Below, one piece after another: positions 32,460 to 46,600 of a stretch of 64,000 bases of DNA (its first letter is position 1; every line of letters starts with the position of its first letter). The stretch comes from Heliopora coerulea (lineage: Eukaryota; Cnidaria; Anthozoa; Scleralcyonacea; Helioporidae): positions 728,001 to 792,000 of the forward strand of contig JASJOG010000109.1 of the NCBI GenBank assembly GCA_030142905.1. The letters run 5' to 3'. The notes beneath the pieces are model-generated. The model did no database searches and was not told the DNA's origin. It saw only the letters and a program-made list of their open reading frames with translations. Both the position numbers and the translations under genes were made by a program.

Positions 32460-35400
32460 ATTGTAAAATGCCCTTCAAAGACAAGTGCTCAGATTACAAA
32501 GAAAGTCTTCATTGCAACTTAATTGTTATTAGAAATAATGCCGACTGCAATCTACACTTATTCAAAACCAAAAGTGTATCCAAAAACGGTCTGCAATATG
32601 ACTTAAGAGGTTTTCAACCCTGGCCTAAGTCCCGCTGATTTCTCCTGTGTCAGTTTAAGTCCAGCACACGGCAATTTGTACTTATAACCTTTTATCTTCG
32701 TATTGAACACAAAAAATCACAGACTAGACTAATCACGGGGAAAATAACCAGTTTTACTGTTTATGTTCTCCAAGCGCCCCAAGCCAATATATCTCCAGTA
32801 CTTGAAAAAAAGTACCGGTGAAAAGTCACAAAAGAGAAAAAAAAAGTATTTAAAAAATACATTTGGCGTTCTTGGACCTGGTCGCGGAATTAAGCAGTTG
32901 TTCTATAACATGTAGACCACTGAAACTGATTGTCAAAAAATTTTCAAGTCAATCATCGTTCCGTTTTTTGATTAGCAGAAGGGACTTAGCTAGGATTTGA
33001 AAGTGTGAAAGAACCTAAGGATATTTAACTCTGCGTATGCTACTCCCTGCGCGAAAATCTTTATTACTTGCATGAAAATTGCTCATGTCTATGGATTTTA
33101 CTAGCGTTCTTTCGTCCTTTTGCCTTGTAGCTTGCAGCAATTATTGTGACAGTGTATGGTATATAGGTAAAAAAGGATTTTTTCCACTTTGCAAAGAGGG
33201 AGATGCACCTTTCACGGTTCTCTCTGTTCACTTCCCTGATGAAAATCCTGCACTACCGCTATATGATGAAGTTTAGTGCGACTATTCTAGCTGAAGAATT
33301 AGCTGTAAACTGGCTTCACACCTGCAATGGCAGTTTCTTGTTTCTGATGGTTTTCTTTCATGTTTCATGTTTACCGAAGAGCCAAAAACATGACTTATTG
33401 CTGGGGTTTGAGTTTAGCTTTGTAAACAGTTACCTTGAGCTGACTAACGTCTCAGGTGAGTTTAACGCTTGAGGCAGATTTGCAACTTTTGACAAAAATA
33501 ATTAACCGAATAAGCAGTCGTCATGGAGTATCATCTAAACCACTTAAAATAACTTAAAAGGCTACATCTCTTTATCTTATCAAGAATAAAACAAAAATAT
33601 GTCAGTTCTTCCCTTTTGGTCCCATACCTCATGCACTTGCAACGCATCCTAAGGGCATGAGTAGGACGTTCCAACAGTCAAGCTTGAAGATTCTCGACTT
33701 TCATTTGCTCAAATAAGTCTTTGTTGTCATAAATAGCAACAGTACTATTTAAGTAAAGCAAGAAAAATAGAAGTCATTCTTTTCTTTCTTTGCGTTTTGG
33801 GAGAAAACCTCGACTTGACCGTGACAAACAGGTAATATATTTCGCTTTTTAGTAATTTAGTAGATAGATTAAAACAAGGTTTATTAGCTCTTTCCCGACC
33901 GCATAAGACCTCTACCATTCTACTCTGGCTAACGCCAGACGACTTTACTCGTCATAGGGAGATTTCCCGCTTCGAAAGAGTCAAACTTCATTTCAGTGTG
34001 TTAAATGGCTAACACGAACTTGCCATCTCGTCTTGTAAAGCAACGTGTGGGATTAAAGAAATAAAAAATTCGAAGAAGTTTCATCAAATAAAGGTACTGT
34101 TGTCGGAGAAGTATCGAACCTCGCAGCTTTTAGAAAGATATATCTCTTGAGGATACCTAATAAATACATCCTTTTCTTATAGATATACTTTCTTTTTCAA
34201 GAAAATGTTCAGCGTAGCTCTAAATTTTGTTATTTCAAGTACATAATTATGTAATAGGCAGATTTATTTTAATGGCATCGTCGGCTGAACTGTCAAGAAA
34301 ACATACATGCATGGCTGCAAGATTTCTACTTTTTCAATATAATGAAAACTAAGAATTGAGGTATATTGTCAAAATGGCTATGAATTAAAACATCATAGTT
34401 ATTCTGAAAAGTATTTTCATTGATTTTATACCTGCCATGTTCAGCACCTCTGCTGCATTTAATTGCTGAATAGTTTTTCTTTAAAGGAGCACCAATTTGG
34501 CTGCCACATACTTTGCTGTTCATATCTCTCGAAAGTTCTCAAACAATTTAGGAATCTCTCACTGTATTTTATGTTTTTGATGTTAGTGTCTAAGCATTTC
34601 AACGTAATGGCAAGTTAGTAGCAAACAATCTCAAATAGTTTGCAATCGCCGATGGCAAATGGTCGCAAATAAAAAATCGAATTTAAACATTCGGCAAACC
34701 GAAGGTAAAAAAGACCAAACTACTTTTGTCTTTCAGATTGTTTTTCATACTGCCGAAAGATGTCGCAAATACTTTGAACTGTTCGCATCAGGTTAATCTG
34801 ATATAATACATCGCACCCATTGCAAACCATCACAAACGTGCAAAAATAGAACCACGTCTGTCCATAAGTACTAGCTCTGATTACCAATAACATAACGGTG
34901 TTGTTCCATAAAAATGTGTCTCCATTTATACTCACGTTTTTCAACAGTTTGCGAAGGACGTATAAGATTATACGAAAACAGTTTTTGAGGCCACAAAGGC
35001 TGAGAAATTTAAGCAAATTTTTTGTGACGCGGACAATTAAAATGCCTTTTTTCAGTACTGTAGTTTTTGCAGTACTTAAAATAACGTAAAATGATCAATT
35101 ACTCTTGTGCCTTCATCTACGAAAAGTCTCCACATCAACGAACGTATAGCTAATGCAAAAGTACTTAGAGAAACTCAGCACCGGTAATCAACTCTTAGAA
35201 AGAATCATTTGGTAAGGAAGAAGATTTTGAGGGAAACTGTTGCTTGGAAACGAATTAAGACTCTAGAATAATTTTTGATCGCAAATTTTGTCTTTAACGT
35301 AATCGTCACGTAAATTATCATAAATTGTGGTCCATTTACACAAGCAGTAAAATAAACTTTATAACCAAAATTTGTATTGAGGTTTCTAAGTGATTGGAAG

Positions 35401-38233
35401 CACTCTTCCATCGCTCGGCGAGTTCGCCGGCTGTCAGCCTGATATTGTTGTTGAAGCTCAGACTCAGAATCCTTTTTCTAGTTAATGCATGCATATTTTT
35501 TTTTCTGTTTATATCGATACCCTCCTATATTATCAATTCTTTAGGCGAATTTTCCCAAGGAAGGTAAATTTGGTGGAAAAATACCTGTATTCTGGGTTTA
35601 TCGTTCATTTTCGGGTCTAATATTATGTAGAATGCTCCTCTACCGGAACGTGCCATGTGGAGGAGACAACACTCCCCTACTTTCTTCTAATTTAGTCGAG
35701 AGAACCTTAATCTGTATGTAAAATGAAGTGAAAAATAGTTTTTGTTCGGGAAAGAAATCGAGGTTGCGAGGTAAAACTCGTTAATTTGGTTGGTGTAAGA
35801 AACGACACGCTATGAACCCCCTATATTTTTGTATGATTAAACAAGATTCTCATTACTTGCCGAATATTGAGGTGATTATTGTGGTTCAATTTCTTTTTTA
35901 TGAACGGCTTTATTTAGGTCACGTTCACCTCTCTTATCTCTCTTTGAAAGATTAATTCATTTTTATTCTGATATGTATTTCTTATCATATATCTCAAACT
36001 TTCACCAGCAAAACTAAGTTTACAGGTGGCACCTTTGTCTCCTAAAAGTGCACATTTTTAATGGTGAGGATGAACGGTTGCCTTTAAGGGCGCACTAATG
36101 TTGATTGCGGAAGCTGTTATCGTTCCAGTAAAAATCATAGACTTGTCACAAACCGGACGCAATGAATGTGAAACTAAAGGTTAAAAGTTTGCAACTAGCA
36201 TAATTCAGTTACGATTTAGATTTTATTGGTTAATATATTAGATCTTGTGCCTAACGTGGTCCATAAATAGATCAATAAACTTAAAGAAAAATGGGAAACA
36301 AAGAAAAAGCCTCTATATGAATACCCTCTTATCTGAAACGGAACTCGACCGCACAGCTTCATTTATACCTTCTCTGGTGACCGTATGAAGAAGATTATCG
36401 AAACATTTACAAAGTGGTATCGCAGTGCATGGTAAGTGTACTACAAGTGTGTGTATCTCAGATACAAGAGGGAACAGTTTCAGAACATCTATGTTTTAAA
36501 AATTTAATGTCTTTAACAGCTTATCACGTAATGTCTTTCACTATAAGAGAACTCGTGTCGTACAATGGTACCAAATTAGACTGGATATTTACAATTATTT
36601 GCTGATTTAATAATATCTTGTCGTCAACTGAAACGCTACGTACAACTCTGTATTATACCAAGTATTGCTGTAAATTCTTCGCAGACAGTTATTGATTTTA
36701 AACATTTCATAACGTAAGCAGCATTTTACCATAGTTGCTTAGCGGTTAATTTGGTCTAATTGTGAGCCGAAAGGAATAGGTCTTTGTGTAGGTATTCCTT
36801 CAAGGAGCTGAGCTGTATAACCATGGGATTACCACCGAGAATTTTTCGTTATTCCTTATAAGAGCAGTGCCCGTATGTTCATATTAAAGCTATAGATGAA
36901 TACACCGGCTGGATATTTATCGGAGGCGGTACTCTAATTGTGACCATTACACCTGAATTACTAACTACCTTTCATGAAAAACAGGCTTGTCCTCTATCTA
37001 CATTAACTATCTTAAATTCTAGAACATATTTAGAAGTGGAACAAAAATTGGTAGATTGTTGGAACTTCCTACCCACATCTAGTATTTTAACGAAATAGGA
37101 ATAGAAATATTTGTCAAGATTTTCAATGATATACTTCCCAGGATTTCATATTGATAAACAGTGGAGATATAATACAACAATTATTAACCTCAAAAAGAGC
37201 TTTTTGTCTTTTGACAGTATCATTTGCAGTTATCGTGGGCCCCGCGAGTGTTTTTTCACTATGAAAAGTGACGATTTACAGCATCCCATGAGCCTGCCGC
37301 TTTTTCATATAAAGTCTGTAAATTAGACTATCGGCTGTCGCTCGAGTGCTTGGTATGACAACTTTCAAATTCTCCAGCAATTAAGTTGTTGATCACGAAC
37401 TCAGAGATAGACAAACGACCTTCAGTTAAATGAAAGAATTCTTGTGCTCTTACTCAAGTAAACAGGAATACAGTAGTAAGAATTTGGTAACTCCCGATCT
37501 TTGAGTCCAATGAAAGGTTTTAAAAAGGAGTTTGAATATATATGTACTTTGTCAATAAATTCTTCCCTAATTACGATCATAATAGGAAGTATTGGGAAAC
37601 TGTGTTCAGATAGTCATAGTCAGAATGTATTTTACCAGATACGTTCCCTGAGCAGAGAGTTTAGCACATTCCGTGTTGTTCCAACGTTCGAAGTTCATTT
37701 TTTAAACTGCATGTTGAGGTATTAGTTATCTCGGAGCAACGAAGTGAGTACCGGTAATGAAAGTAACTAAAAACGATCATCCACGCAATATTTCGCTCAT
37801 CATCAAAACCAATATTAATGCTGTTGCTAATTGATAAGGTAAATAAAAAAAATAACAATGTAACTTGTATTGACATTTAATCAATATCTACTTGACGCTG
37901 GCCACAGTTCAGCTCAGTTCTGGCAAATATAAATATGCTATGCCATAGAACGTGCCTCACTTTCTGTTAAAATACCTGCAGTTCTTTTCTATTCACTATA
38001 TTACAGAATTGGAGTTTGCTCGTTAGGAAATGAGTTTACTAAATTTGCTACTGAAATTTGTCCTTTCCGTTGGATCTCTAAACATGAGTCTGGAAATCAA
38101 ATACATATATAAAGCTGTGAGTAATTGCCTTTGAAGCTACAAATACAAGATCATTTAGAACGTCTGAATGTAATTTTTTATGACTATTCGAGGAAGTCAT
38201 GTTCAACGAGAAGATTTTTGGTAAACCCTTTCT

Positions 38234-38237
<4 letters not shown>

Positions 38238-38292
<55 letters not shown>

Positions 38293-38293
38293 T
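38238..38293 (+). repeat. (CT)n microsatellite
   Basis: More than 25 CT units, broken once by TT. It creates the poly-Leu/Ser open frames seen over 38,125-38,334, which are artefacts. Confidence 0.95.
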
Positions 38294-40029
38294 TCCTGCC
38301 CATTTTCATAAGCTTGCAAAACTATATTAGGTAAATTACAGAATACGACTGCTCGTATAGTCACTCTACTACGCTACATTTTGTTCAATTATTTTATCAC
38401 TTTGTCCCTTATTCACTCAAACATTCTAATTTGGTTTTAAAGATCGACAAGATCGTGAAAAAGTACTTTAATAGTTTACCTCACAGTTTTATTGAGCAAT
38501 TGCATCGCTAGCGAGCAACAAATTGACAACAAAAGCCAAGTCGCCGAAGTTAATATAGGAACTAAACGGTTTGATACAGCCTCCGTAATACTAGTGTTTA
38601 TTTCCGCAACTAATATCCTGGCAAACGCTCTCAAATCCGCACGCATATAAATTTTGAGTTTTGACCACGAATCAACTAGCTTTGTAAAACTTCAAGTCTT
38701 TTCCAGTAATAATTCATTGAGCAAGAGTGCTTGCATGGAAAATAGCCACTGCCAAAAAACACAAGAACAACAATGACAATGAAAAATAATTAAAATAAAA
38801 ACGTGGACAAAAACTATCACGGAGTTGGACATCTGGTTGAAGACGTATTCGCAGAAGTCTTTGCTTTATTTGTAATATTAGAAAGTATAATAAGTAAAAA
38901 AATTTAAAAGTCCAAAATTGTCTCAAAGCCGTTATCGATTAAAATATCACTGCATTCAGACGTTGAAAATGACTCTCGATAACTGTTCGAAAAAATCTAA
39001 CATTGCTTAGAGTTTCACACTCCATCCTCGTTTACTTTTAACTTCCTGCTCCCCATGGCAACACAATGGGTATTTTTGTCTACTTTTAAAGAGTAAATAA
39101 ATGGCACTTCTAGTGTCTTCTATATTTAGTCACTCCTACTTTCATATTTTCCCATAAGATGACGCCTTGATGATTTTTGGGCTTTTTAACGCTTTCAAGT
39201 CAGCATGTTTCCCCTTGACGGGTAAGACTATCTGGCCTTAGCCAGACTAAAATTTTGCTGGCAAAGAGTTAAACCTGGTTCACATGAGCGACATAATAAG
39301 CATAACGACAAGAACAGTACGAAAACAAAGCATATCTCCTCCGGGACTTATGAAGATAAAACAAGAATTTTTCTTCGTTTCGTCTTTTGTTCGGCTCTTG
39401 GCATGTGGTTGGACTACGATCTTCTACTTATGCTTGTAACGATCCTTATGTCGCAGACTTCTCTTCATTCCTTTATTTTGCCTTTAGTTTTGTCCTCATG
39501 CTTATGCTTATACTCACGTGTAAACCAAGCTTTAATGTTAGTTGAACGAAGTCATTAAGTCACATAACAACCAACTAAGATATTTTTATTTTCTAGTTAA
39601 TTGATATCAACTAGCTGCCAGCAAATAAAGGTTTATCTCAGGCGCATTACTTCGCTATAAATCTCATTCTATTCCCCAAATTGATCTCTATTGTCGCGAA
39701 TATCTTAAATCTTCTTGCCACAGTGGAAGAAAGGAAAAATAGAGCAGCAAGATTTAGGATCTATATGGAATAATTCTTTCAATTCTCATACACAGGATAT
39801 AAATTTAAAGATTTACTTTTTAAAAAATTATTTTTCATGAGATCTGGGCAAATTGCCCCAATTTCTTCCGCTTTACCCCACCTTTTTGTATGTGGTTAAG
39901 AGCTTCTAGAAACTGCTGCCTTATATTGTCATGACAATATATTTATTGTTTGGTCGGAACTGGATCATAGTTTGGTATAGATCTTGAATGTTTTGCATAG
40001 ACACCACAGATGTGCGAATTTGATAGTCT

Positions 40030-40175
40030 GACAGACGATACGTGAACGTGTTAAACTCAAATTCCCATAAAATATTTTTGAGCCCAATAGGGGAATCGAA
40101 ACTGTAACTTTTTGATTACCCGTGGGAATTTCTTCGAGAACTTTGAAGACTCCGCAAACGTTCACGTATCGTCGA
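40030..40175. repeat. Decayed relative of the tRNA-like palindromic element
   Basis: Inverted ends ACGATACGTGAACGTG and AACGTTCACGTATCGT enclose, on the minus strand, a B-box-like GTTTCGATTCCCC followed by GGGCTCA. This is the same order as in the tRNA-like arms at 12.5 and 48.1 kb. The A-box is not recognisable. Confidence 0.5.
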
Positions 40176-40598
40176 TAGCAGTTTGGCGCGCAAACAATAA
40201 ATACTTCCGTAGTAGAATAAAAATAATAACCCCACACACGTCGCTCATTGAAGATATGTGTATATAATACAATTCATGTTAACTTGACTGATGAAACGCC
40301 TGTCGGCACGTGCTGAGAACTACTATTACCGAAATCCAAAAGGTATTGACAAGTAACCCGTTAACTTGGAACTTGGTATGATTCTTTTCTATCTTAATGA
40401 AACAGACCTCGTGAATGAAATATATTTTCGTTGTTATAGGATTGACGAACTAGTAAAGTTTTTCATCACCCAGCACTCAGTCAATGTCAACGTTTTATAT
40501 TGGTGTATCAAAAGTTACTCTTTTGGATTTGTTGCAGATATCGGCTGAAAGCTTTTAACCATTAAGAAGGTAAACAAGGTGGCAGTCAGTTGTTCAAA

Positions 40599-40634
40599 AT
40601 GAGAATGTTGGGCATTTTCGCAGTTTTTACACAG
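40599..40634 (+). CDS. Trefoil-pentraxin exon 1 (start of signal peptide)
   Basis: Encodes MRMLGIFAVFTQ and ends at CAG before a weak donor GTTGGT (40635), phase 0. Joined to exon 2 it yields a continuous hydrophobic signal sequence (LGIFAVFTQLLMFITA). That agreement, not the donor strength, is the reason for the call. An alternative first exon elsewhere in 31-46 kb cannot be excluded. Confidence 0.55.
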
Positions 40635-43600
40635 GTTGGTATCCGTACAGTTTTTCAAATAATTAAAAAATCCATTTGTACAGTTTAAGAGATGATAATG
40701 TGTATCGAATCATTAATTTTGTGTATTCTTTTCGCCCGTTGACAAGCAGGCGCTCTCGGAAAACTTTTGCAAATTACAGTCTATGTCAATTAATTTAAAT
40801 CTTCTGACAAATGTTGCAAAGTGTAAAATGAATATCTTTCTAATGTTTGTGGAACGAAGTTTAATGAAACTGTAGCAATTTTAATACTACACGTAGCTCC
40901 CTACAAATATTAACGAGACACTCAATCTATTTCAACATTATTTTCTCTGTTTTTGCTTTAATCGTGTTCATGATCAGTTGTAGTCGGACGGAGAGTTCTT
41001 TGCGTCAACTTATTTAAACCATATGTTGGCATGATTCAAAGTGCGTCTCAGGATATGATCAAAAGTTAATATGGATTTATATCTGGAAGAACTGTAGTTT
41101 TTATTTGAATAATGTTCATTGAAAATATTGATATAGCTTACAGTGATAACTACGGTGTAAAGTCCATCCACAGTGGTTATATGACAGACAGACATACGTA
41201 CAAGACAGAACGGTAGATCCCTCGCTTTCTATTTTACTGAGTGTAAGTATGTTCCTTTTAACTCGAAAATGCAAAAAGAACAGAAAAAGGAGGGAGGGGA
41301 AAGATTACCATTTGATTGATATACAGTATTTCATTCAACTAGGTTTTTAGCTAAATCATCGTAGGCTATCTGATAATCTTATAGTTGCACCCCATAAGGG
41401 AATCGCGAGACCACTAACAGGCTATTGCGTTCTCACGGTTCTGCACTTTCTGGTCCCCCTCGAGGAATCGTGCGCATCAGAGAACGCCAAAATTGATAGT
41501 TTAATTTGTAACGTGCTCTTAACTCTATAATTATTCACAGTCAATTGTATTCTCATTACATATTCCTGGTGGAAAGAGGTCCGATACGGACCCCATTGTC
41601 AGAAACCCTGGTCACCACATAAAAAGAAATAAAAACAATAAAAACAACGAAATACAGGAATATATTTCTATTTCAGAATCATTCTTAAGGTAACAGAATC
41701 GAAACACTGCACATCCTCAACGATATCGTAAGTTGTTGCGAGAGTCTCTCGTGCATTTAAGTAGGATAAAACAAGCACACTGTTCCCCGTTGACTCGATA
41801 ACTCAATTGAAAAAGCAGCTGTCCGTTTACCCGAAGGTGCGAGTTCGAATTCCGCTCTAGTCAACTTTTCTAGTTGCCTTTAGCAGTGTGGGTCGATTCA
41901 TGATCGTTCTGTACTAGGACATAAGAATAGAGCCTTTGAACCTGAAAGGAGCCACGCTGTAGCGAGACCGCTGGCTCTAACGATGGCAAGACTTGGACTG
42001 GCTATAGTGCGATTCTGCGACGAAACACAAGTTGATTTTTTGCGAGATGACAAAAAGGCACAACGGCCTGTCTGAGCCTGAACGGTAAAGCTTAATTCTC
42101 ATGCCTTAGAATGACATTAGGTAACGATCTAACAATTTTATTGAGACTAATACTCATTCAAACTCTAATCTCTCATCTCAGTTCCGACAGTTCTTTAAAC
42201 TTTTGGCTTTTCACGCCTCGTTTAACGCTGAATACGTAGCATTCAATTCTTTTCTTCTAATTATATTTCGTCGGTAAGAGTACCACCCGTTAAAAATTGT
42301 TGTACACATTTTCCTGTGAACAGAAATATTCAAAATTAAGTCGATAAACATCCGATATTAGAATACCAACCACTGAGACAATTTCCCTGCAGTATGAAAT
42401 GTCGAGCTTGGGATGTCTCCAGGGTATATTTGTACTTGTTGTTTTCTCATAGTTTCATTCCGGCAACGTGCATAAAATGTCCTGATTTTTATAGACGTTA
42501 TGTCAATTTTAATCCATTTTATGGTTTCCACTTAAATGTAACCATTAACTCTCTCGCTTTATCACAATCATCAGAAATCGTTATATCCGATATTGAAACT
42601 CGTTAACCCACAAGTGCGACGTCCAGAATGACGTCGAAGTACAAATGACTAAAACCGTCTGGAGTTAGCCAGAGTAAAATTAAAAAATTTGGGTATGGAT
42701 CGGAAAGGGTTAAGGGGATGAATTTCCTGCCTCTGTTTTCTCCATGTCGTTTCATTCGCGCAATGTGCGCAAGATGTTTGTTACTTTGTAGATGTCATAT
42801 CAATATCAGTTCATTTTACTAATTCCACCTTAATGTATCCAATAGTTTTCATGTTTTCTTATCGTCATCAGAAAACGATATAACCAATATTTAAACTCTT
42901 ACCGTCAGCATTGGCTGGATTTTTCATAAAAATGTGATGTGAATTTTAATCCTTTTCATGGTTTCGATTTATCGGTGATGGTTAGTAATGTTTGCGGCGA
43001 CAACATTGCTTTGCTGAGGTGAGCACAAGAACGTAACCACTGAGATTAGGTAATCGCCTTGAGACTGTTACTGATGTGATATATTGTATAATTATTTATT
43101 CATAAACCTGATCACTCATTCATTCATTCATTCATTTCTAAACTATAATTATGGCAAATCCCTCAGTATTTGAAATGTAACTTACCTCACCAAGTGGAAA
43201 CCTCAAGCTAAGACATTTAGAATGATGATAGCATTCGAAAATCTCCTTTGTGAGCTCGATGAAAATCTTGCATCTGGATTTGGTTGCTTTAAACACGGAG
43301 CGATCGCATAAGAAGAGGCTGAGTTTCTCAGCCTGTCAATTATGATTAAGGAAAGGTCGCATGTTATTGGTCAATTGAGTTCAGACTGATTTCCGGTGGA
43401 CGAATATCACGTTCAATTGAGGAGAATATAGGAGATAAATTTGTTTGCAACGACGTTGCTGCCTGGATAGTATTTTGTGCCTGTTGGCCATTTGAACTGT
43501 TTTGACTGAGCTAACAATCCAAGAGCAATTCCATCACTTCAATATTTCCTGACGGTTTTCCGTTGGACAGCAACTGATTCCTCACGGTGTTGATCTTTTT

Positions 43601-46600
43601 ACGTACTTCTACCAAGCGCCCTTCCTCATCGCGTTTCACTTCCATTTTGAAGCCGTAGTAGGCCTTGCTCTCTTTAATTGCACTTTCATTCTTCTGGTAG
43701 TAGGCTTTATTGCGATCATACTTGCTAAGCCCCGCAGAACGCGGAGTTGTGCTTTGCGCAGAGGTAGAAGTCCGAGCTGTTGGATGAGAGCGACCGAGCA
43801 TATTTGCCACAAATTAATTTGAAAGTGGCGCCAGTTTTTGTTTATATTTATAATATTACAAGCTTCAAGAATGCGCCAAAAAGAATACAGATGGCTATGC
43901 CACATCGCGGACGTAATATAATGTGAATCGTGCCCAAACACTGCGCGGGTAGGATGACTATAAGTGAATGAAGATGCGCAGGACGTCTCGAATGATTATA
44001 ATACGATGTATAACAACCAGAAAAATCAGTAAATGTGGCATGTTCAGCCATTTATTGCTTTATATATGGTTTAGCTGTATTTTAAAAATACATTTTACAA
44101 GTATTTCCGTAAGCTTTAGGCTCTAGGACACGCTTGTGGAGCTCTACGCTGTCCAGTTCAGTCACGCTTCAAAGTGTCCGCCATTTTGAAACATGCAACC
44201 GCCATACGAAGCCAGAAATGTGGGAGGAGCTTACCCTTTTATAGCGTCGCTCCGTGTTTAATTCATTTTATAAAATAATATGCGTCCTACGCACGCTCTG
44301 ATTGGATGAGCCTCATTTTCTCTGCGTGCGGAGACACGACTGACGTCATTTTCATTTTGTATTAGAATACGGAGACATGAATGGCGTCACTAAAACTTGA
44401 GAAAACATTGATCATTTTATAAAACAAATAGAAAATAGCTTTCGTGTCTCTGTGCTGTGATAGAAACATGAATGACGTCATTTCAACCAGAAAAATACCA
44501 GACAACACTTGGCTACGCCTCTTGCTTTCACTAGACATTTTTCTGGTTGAAATGACGTCATTCATGTTTCTATCACAGCACAGAGACACTCAAACAAGTT
44601 TCTATGTGGTAAAGAGAAAGCAAAGGATGCGATTCAGAAATATAAAGTTAGAACTACGATGTCCTTCTGTTAACGGACGTCAACATGTTGGCGCCTGTGG
44701 TGAGTACATGCGTAATGCGTTAGCGAAGAATAAATAACAAAGTCCAGCAAAAAACACGAAAAATAGGCATATTTAAAGGTCCATAGTATAATTCTAACGT
44801 TTCGTTGCTGCAGGCAACATCCTCAGAGAATGAATAACTTAACGAAACGTTAGAATTATACTAAACGTTAACGTTAAACTAAACGTTAGAATTATATTAT
44901 AAACGTTTAAATATGCCTATTCTGCGTGTTTTTTGCTGGGCGTTATTATTTATTCTTCGCTTACAATTCCCGCCTAGAACCTCTGTCGCCCGTAATGCGT
45001 TACGAAGTTCTGTGCAAATTTTCCGTTGTTCCTCTGATAGTTCACTTTTTACGTAGAAACGCTCAACGAACTGTTTATAAACGCTGAGAGATCTTTTATA
45101 TGTGAGATGAAACAAATAAAAACCTCTTGTCTTTCAATAATAATTATGAATGGTTTTGAGTGACTACCAGTTCCAGTCTCCAAACAGTTACCTAACCTCA
45201 GTGGTTATGTTCTAGCACGCACCATTCGGTGACTGTTATCTCTCCATCACGTGCTTAATGTGGTCCTCAACACGAATTTTTAAAAAGCTTAGAATACCCT
45301 GAAACAAATTATTTATACTTTGGTCACAGAGGCATTGATAAAGTGTGTGCAACAACATAGCTATTGAGCCATGTGTTGCCATGGCAACCAAGATACAGAC
45401 CACCAATGGTGATTTAAAGGATATCTTGCCAAAAAATGGCTAGAAAATCAAGTAAATCTTTTTTATGCATCCAGTAAAGGGAAATCTAAATGCTAAACCT
45501 AAAAATATTTCATTAGTTTGTCTTTTTCACTAAAAAAAATGACAACATCTTTTTATCACCATGATGGGGTGCTTCAAATTAGATTAATTCATCACCTGTT
45601 TATAGGATAGACAAAGTTTTAGGCTCAGGAACAAGGGAAGATACTTGTTATAAAAAATTCAAAATTTCAGGTCATTTCATTAAATACCTTTTGAGTTATC
45701 TTTTTTAAAAGACCTCCGGAAGGCCAAAAATGCTACTTTGTCACTTGAAATGCTACTTGACTTTAAAGATGTCATAGAACTTATATAACATACAAATCAG
45801 CAATTATACAAGTATAATAACTTTAGCAAGCCTGGAAAAATGTTAGTAGTTAAAATGCACCAGATGTATATGTTTCTCCTTCTTTAGTTTCTCCTTCTTT
45901 AGCTTGATCCAAGAAGGGTATTTTAGGACAACAATGCGGTGCTAACGCCGTTGCAAAAGACAAAAAATCTTACCTTGTCTCACTAAATCACTAAAAAATA
46001 TCACTTCAACTTAAAATTATTAAGGTAACAATACATCAAACGAAAGCTAATGAATTAAGGAATTCAGATATGTGGATTTAAAAAATTTGATTTATTTTTC
46101 GAATTTTTCCGAAAATTTGATGTGGAGGACTACCTTAATAGTCTGATCTACTAAGGACTAAAGTTGCGCTGGTAACAGCCAATTGGTTAACAAAACAAAA
46201 CAAAAAGGATTTTAAATAGTTTTCTCAAAATCATTAATAATTTACAAGTATATCATTCAATCGGACGCGCTGAATGCACCACGTGAGCGAACTTGAAATA
46301 CCATGGAAGTACTCGGCAGGGGACTTAAACTGGTTTTTTTTCAGTCCTTGGACTGGAAATAATTGTTCAAGTCCTCGGATTTAAAATACAATTTCACAAA
46401 GTTAGTTCATTCATCCATACACTCATTACTAATTCTCTAATTCATTGTGTCAATACACTAATTGTTTCTGAGAAGTCATTCAAAGGCCTACAATTCCGAC
46501 TAGACCTGGTTTTCAAGCACTCGGAATTCGTTGCAATTCTCGGCTTCGCCACGGACTAGAACGAATTCCTCGTACTTGAAAACCCGGTCTAGTCCTCATC

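Larger units (their letters stand above)
31344..40029. other. Intergenic, repeats only
   Basis: No exon supported on either strand. Recognisable content is listed separately: the hairpin at 32,351, the CT microsatellite at 38,238, and SINE-like fragments around 33,921 and 39,228 carrying TCTGGCTAA-GCCAGA. Confidence 0.45.

Noticed and set aside
44362..44737. Similar peptides MSLCCDRNMNDVIST on both strands
   Set aside because: They arise because the locus is a perfect palindrome, so both strands read the same; not paired genes.
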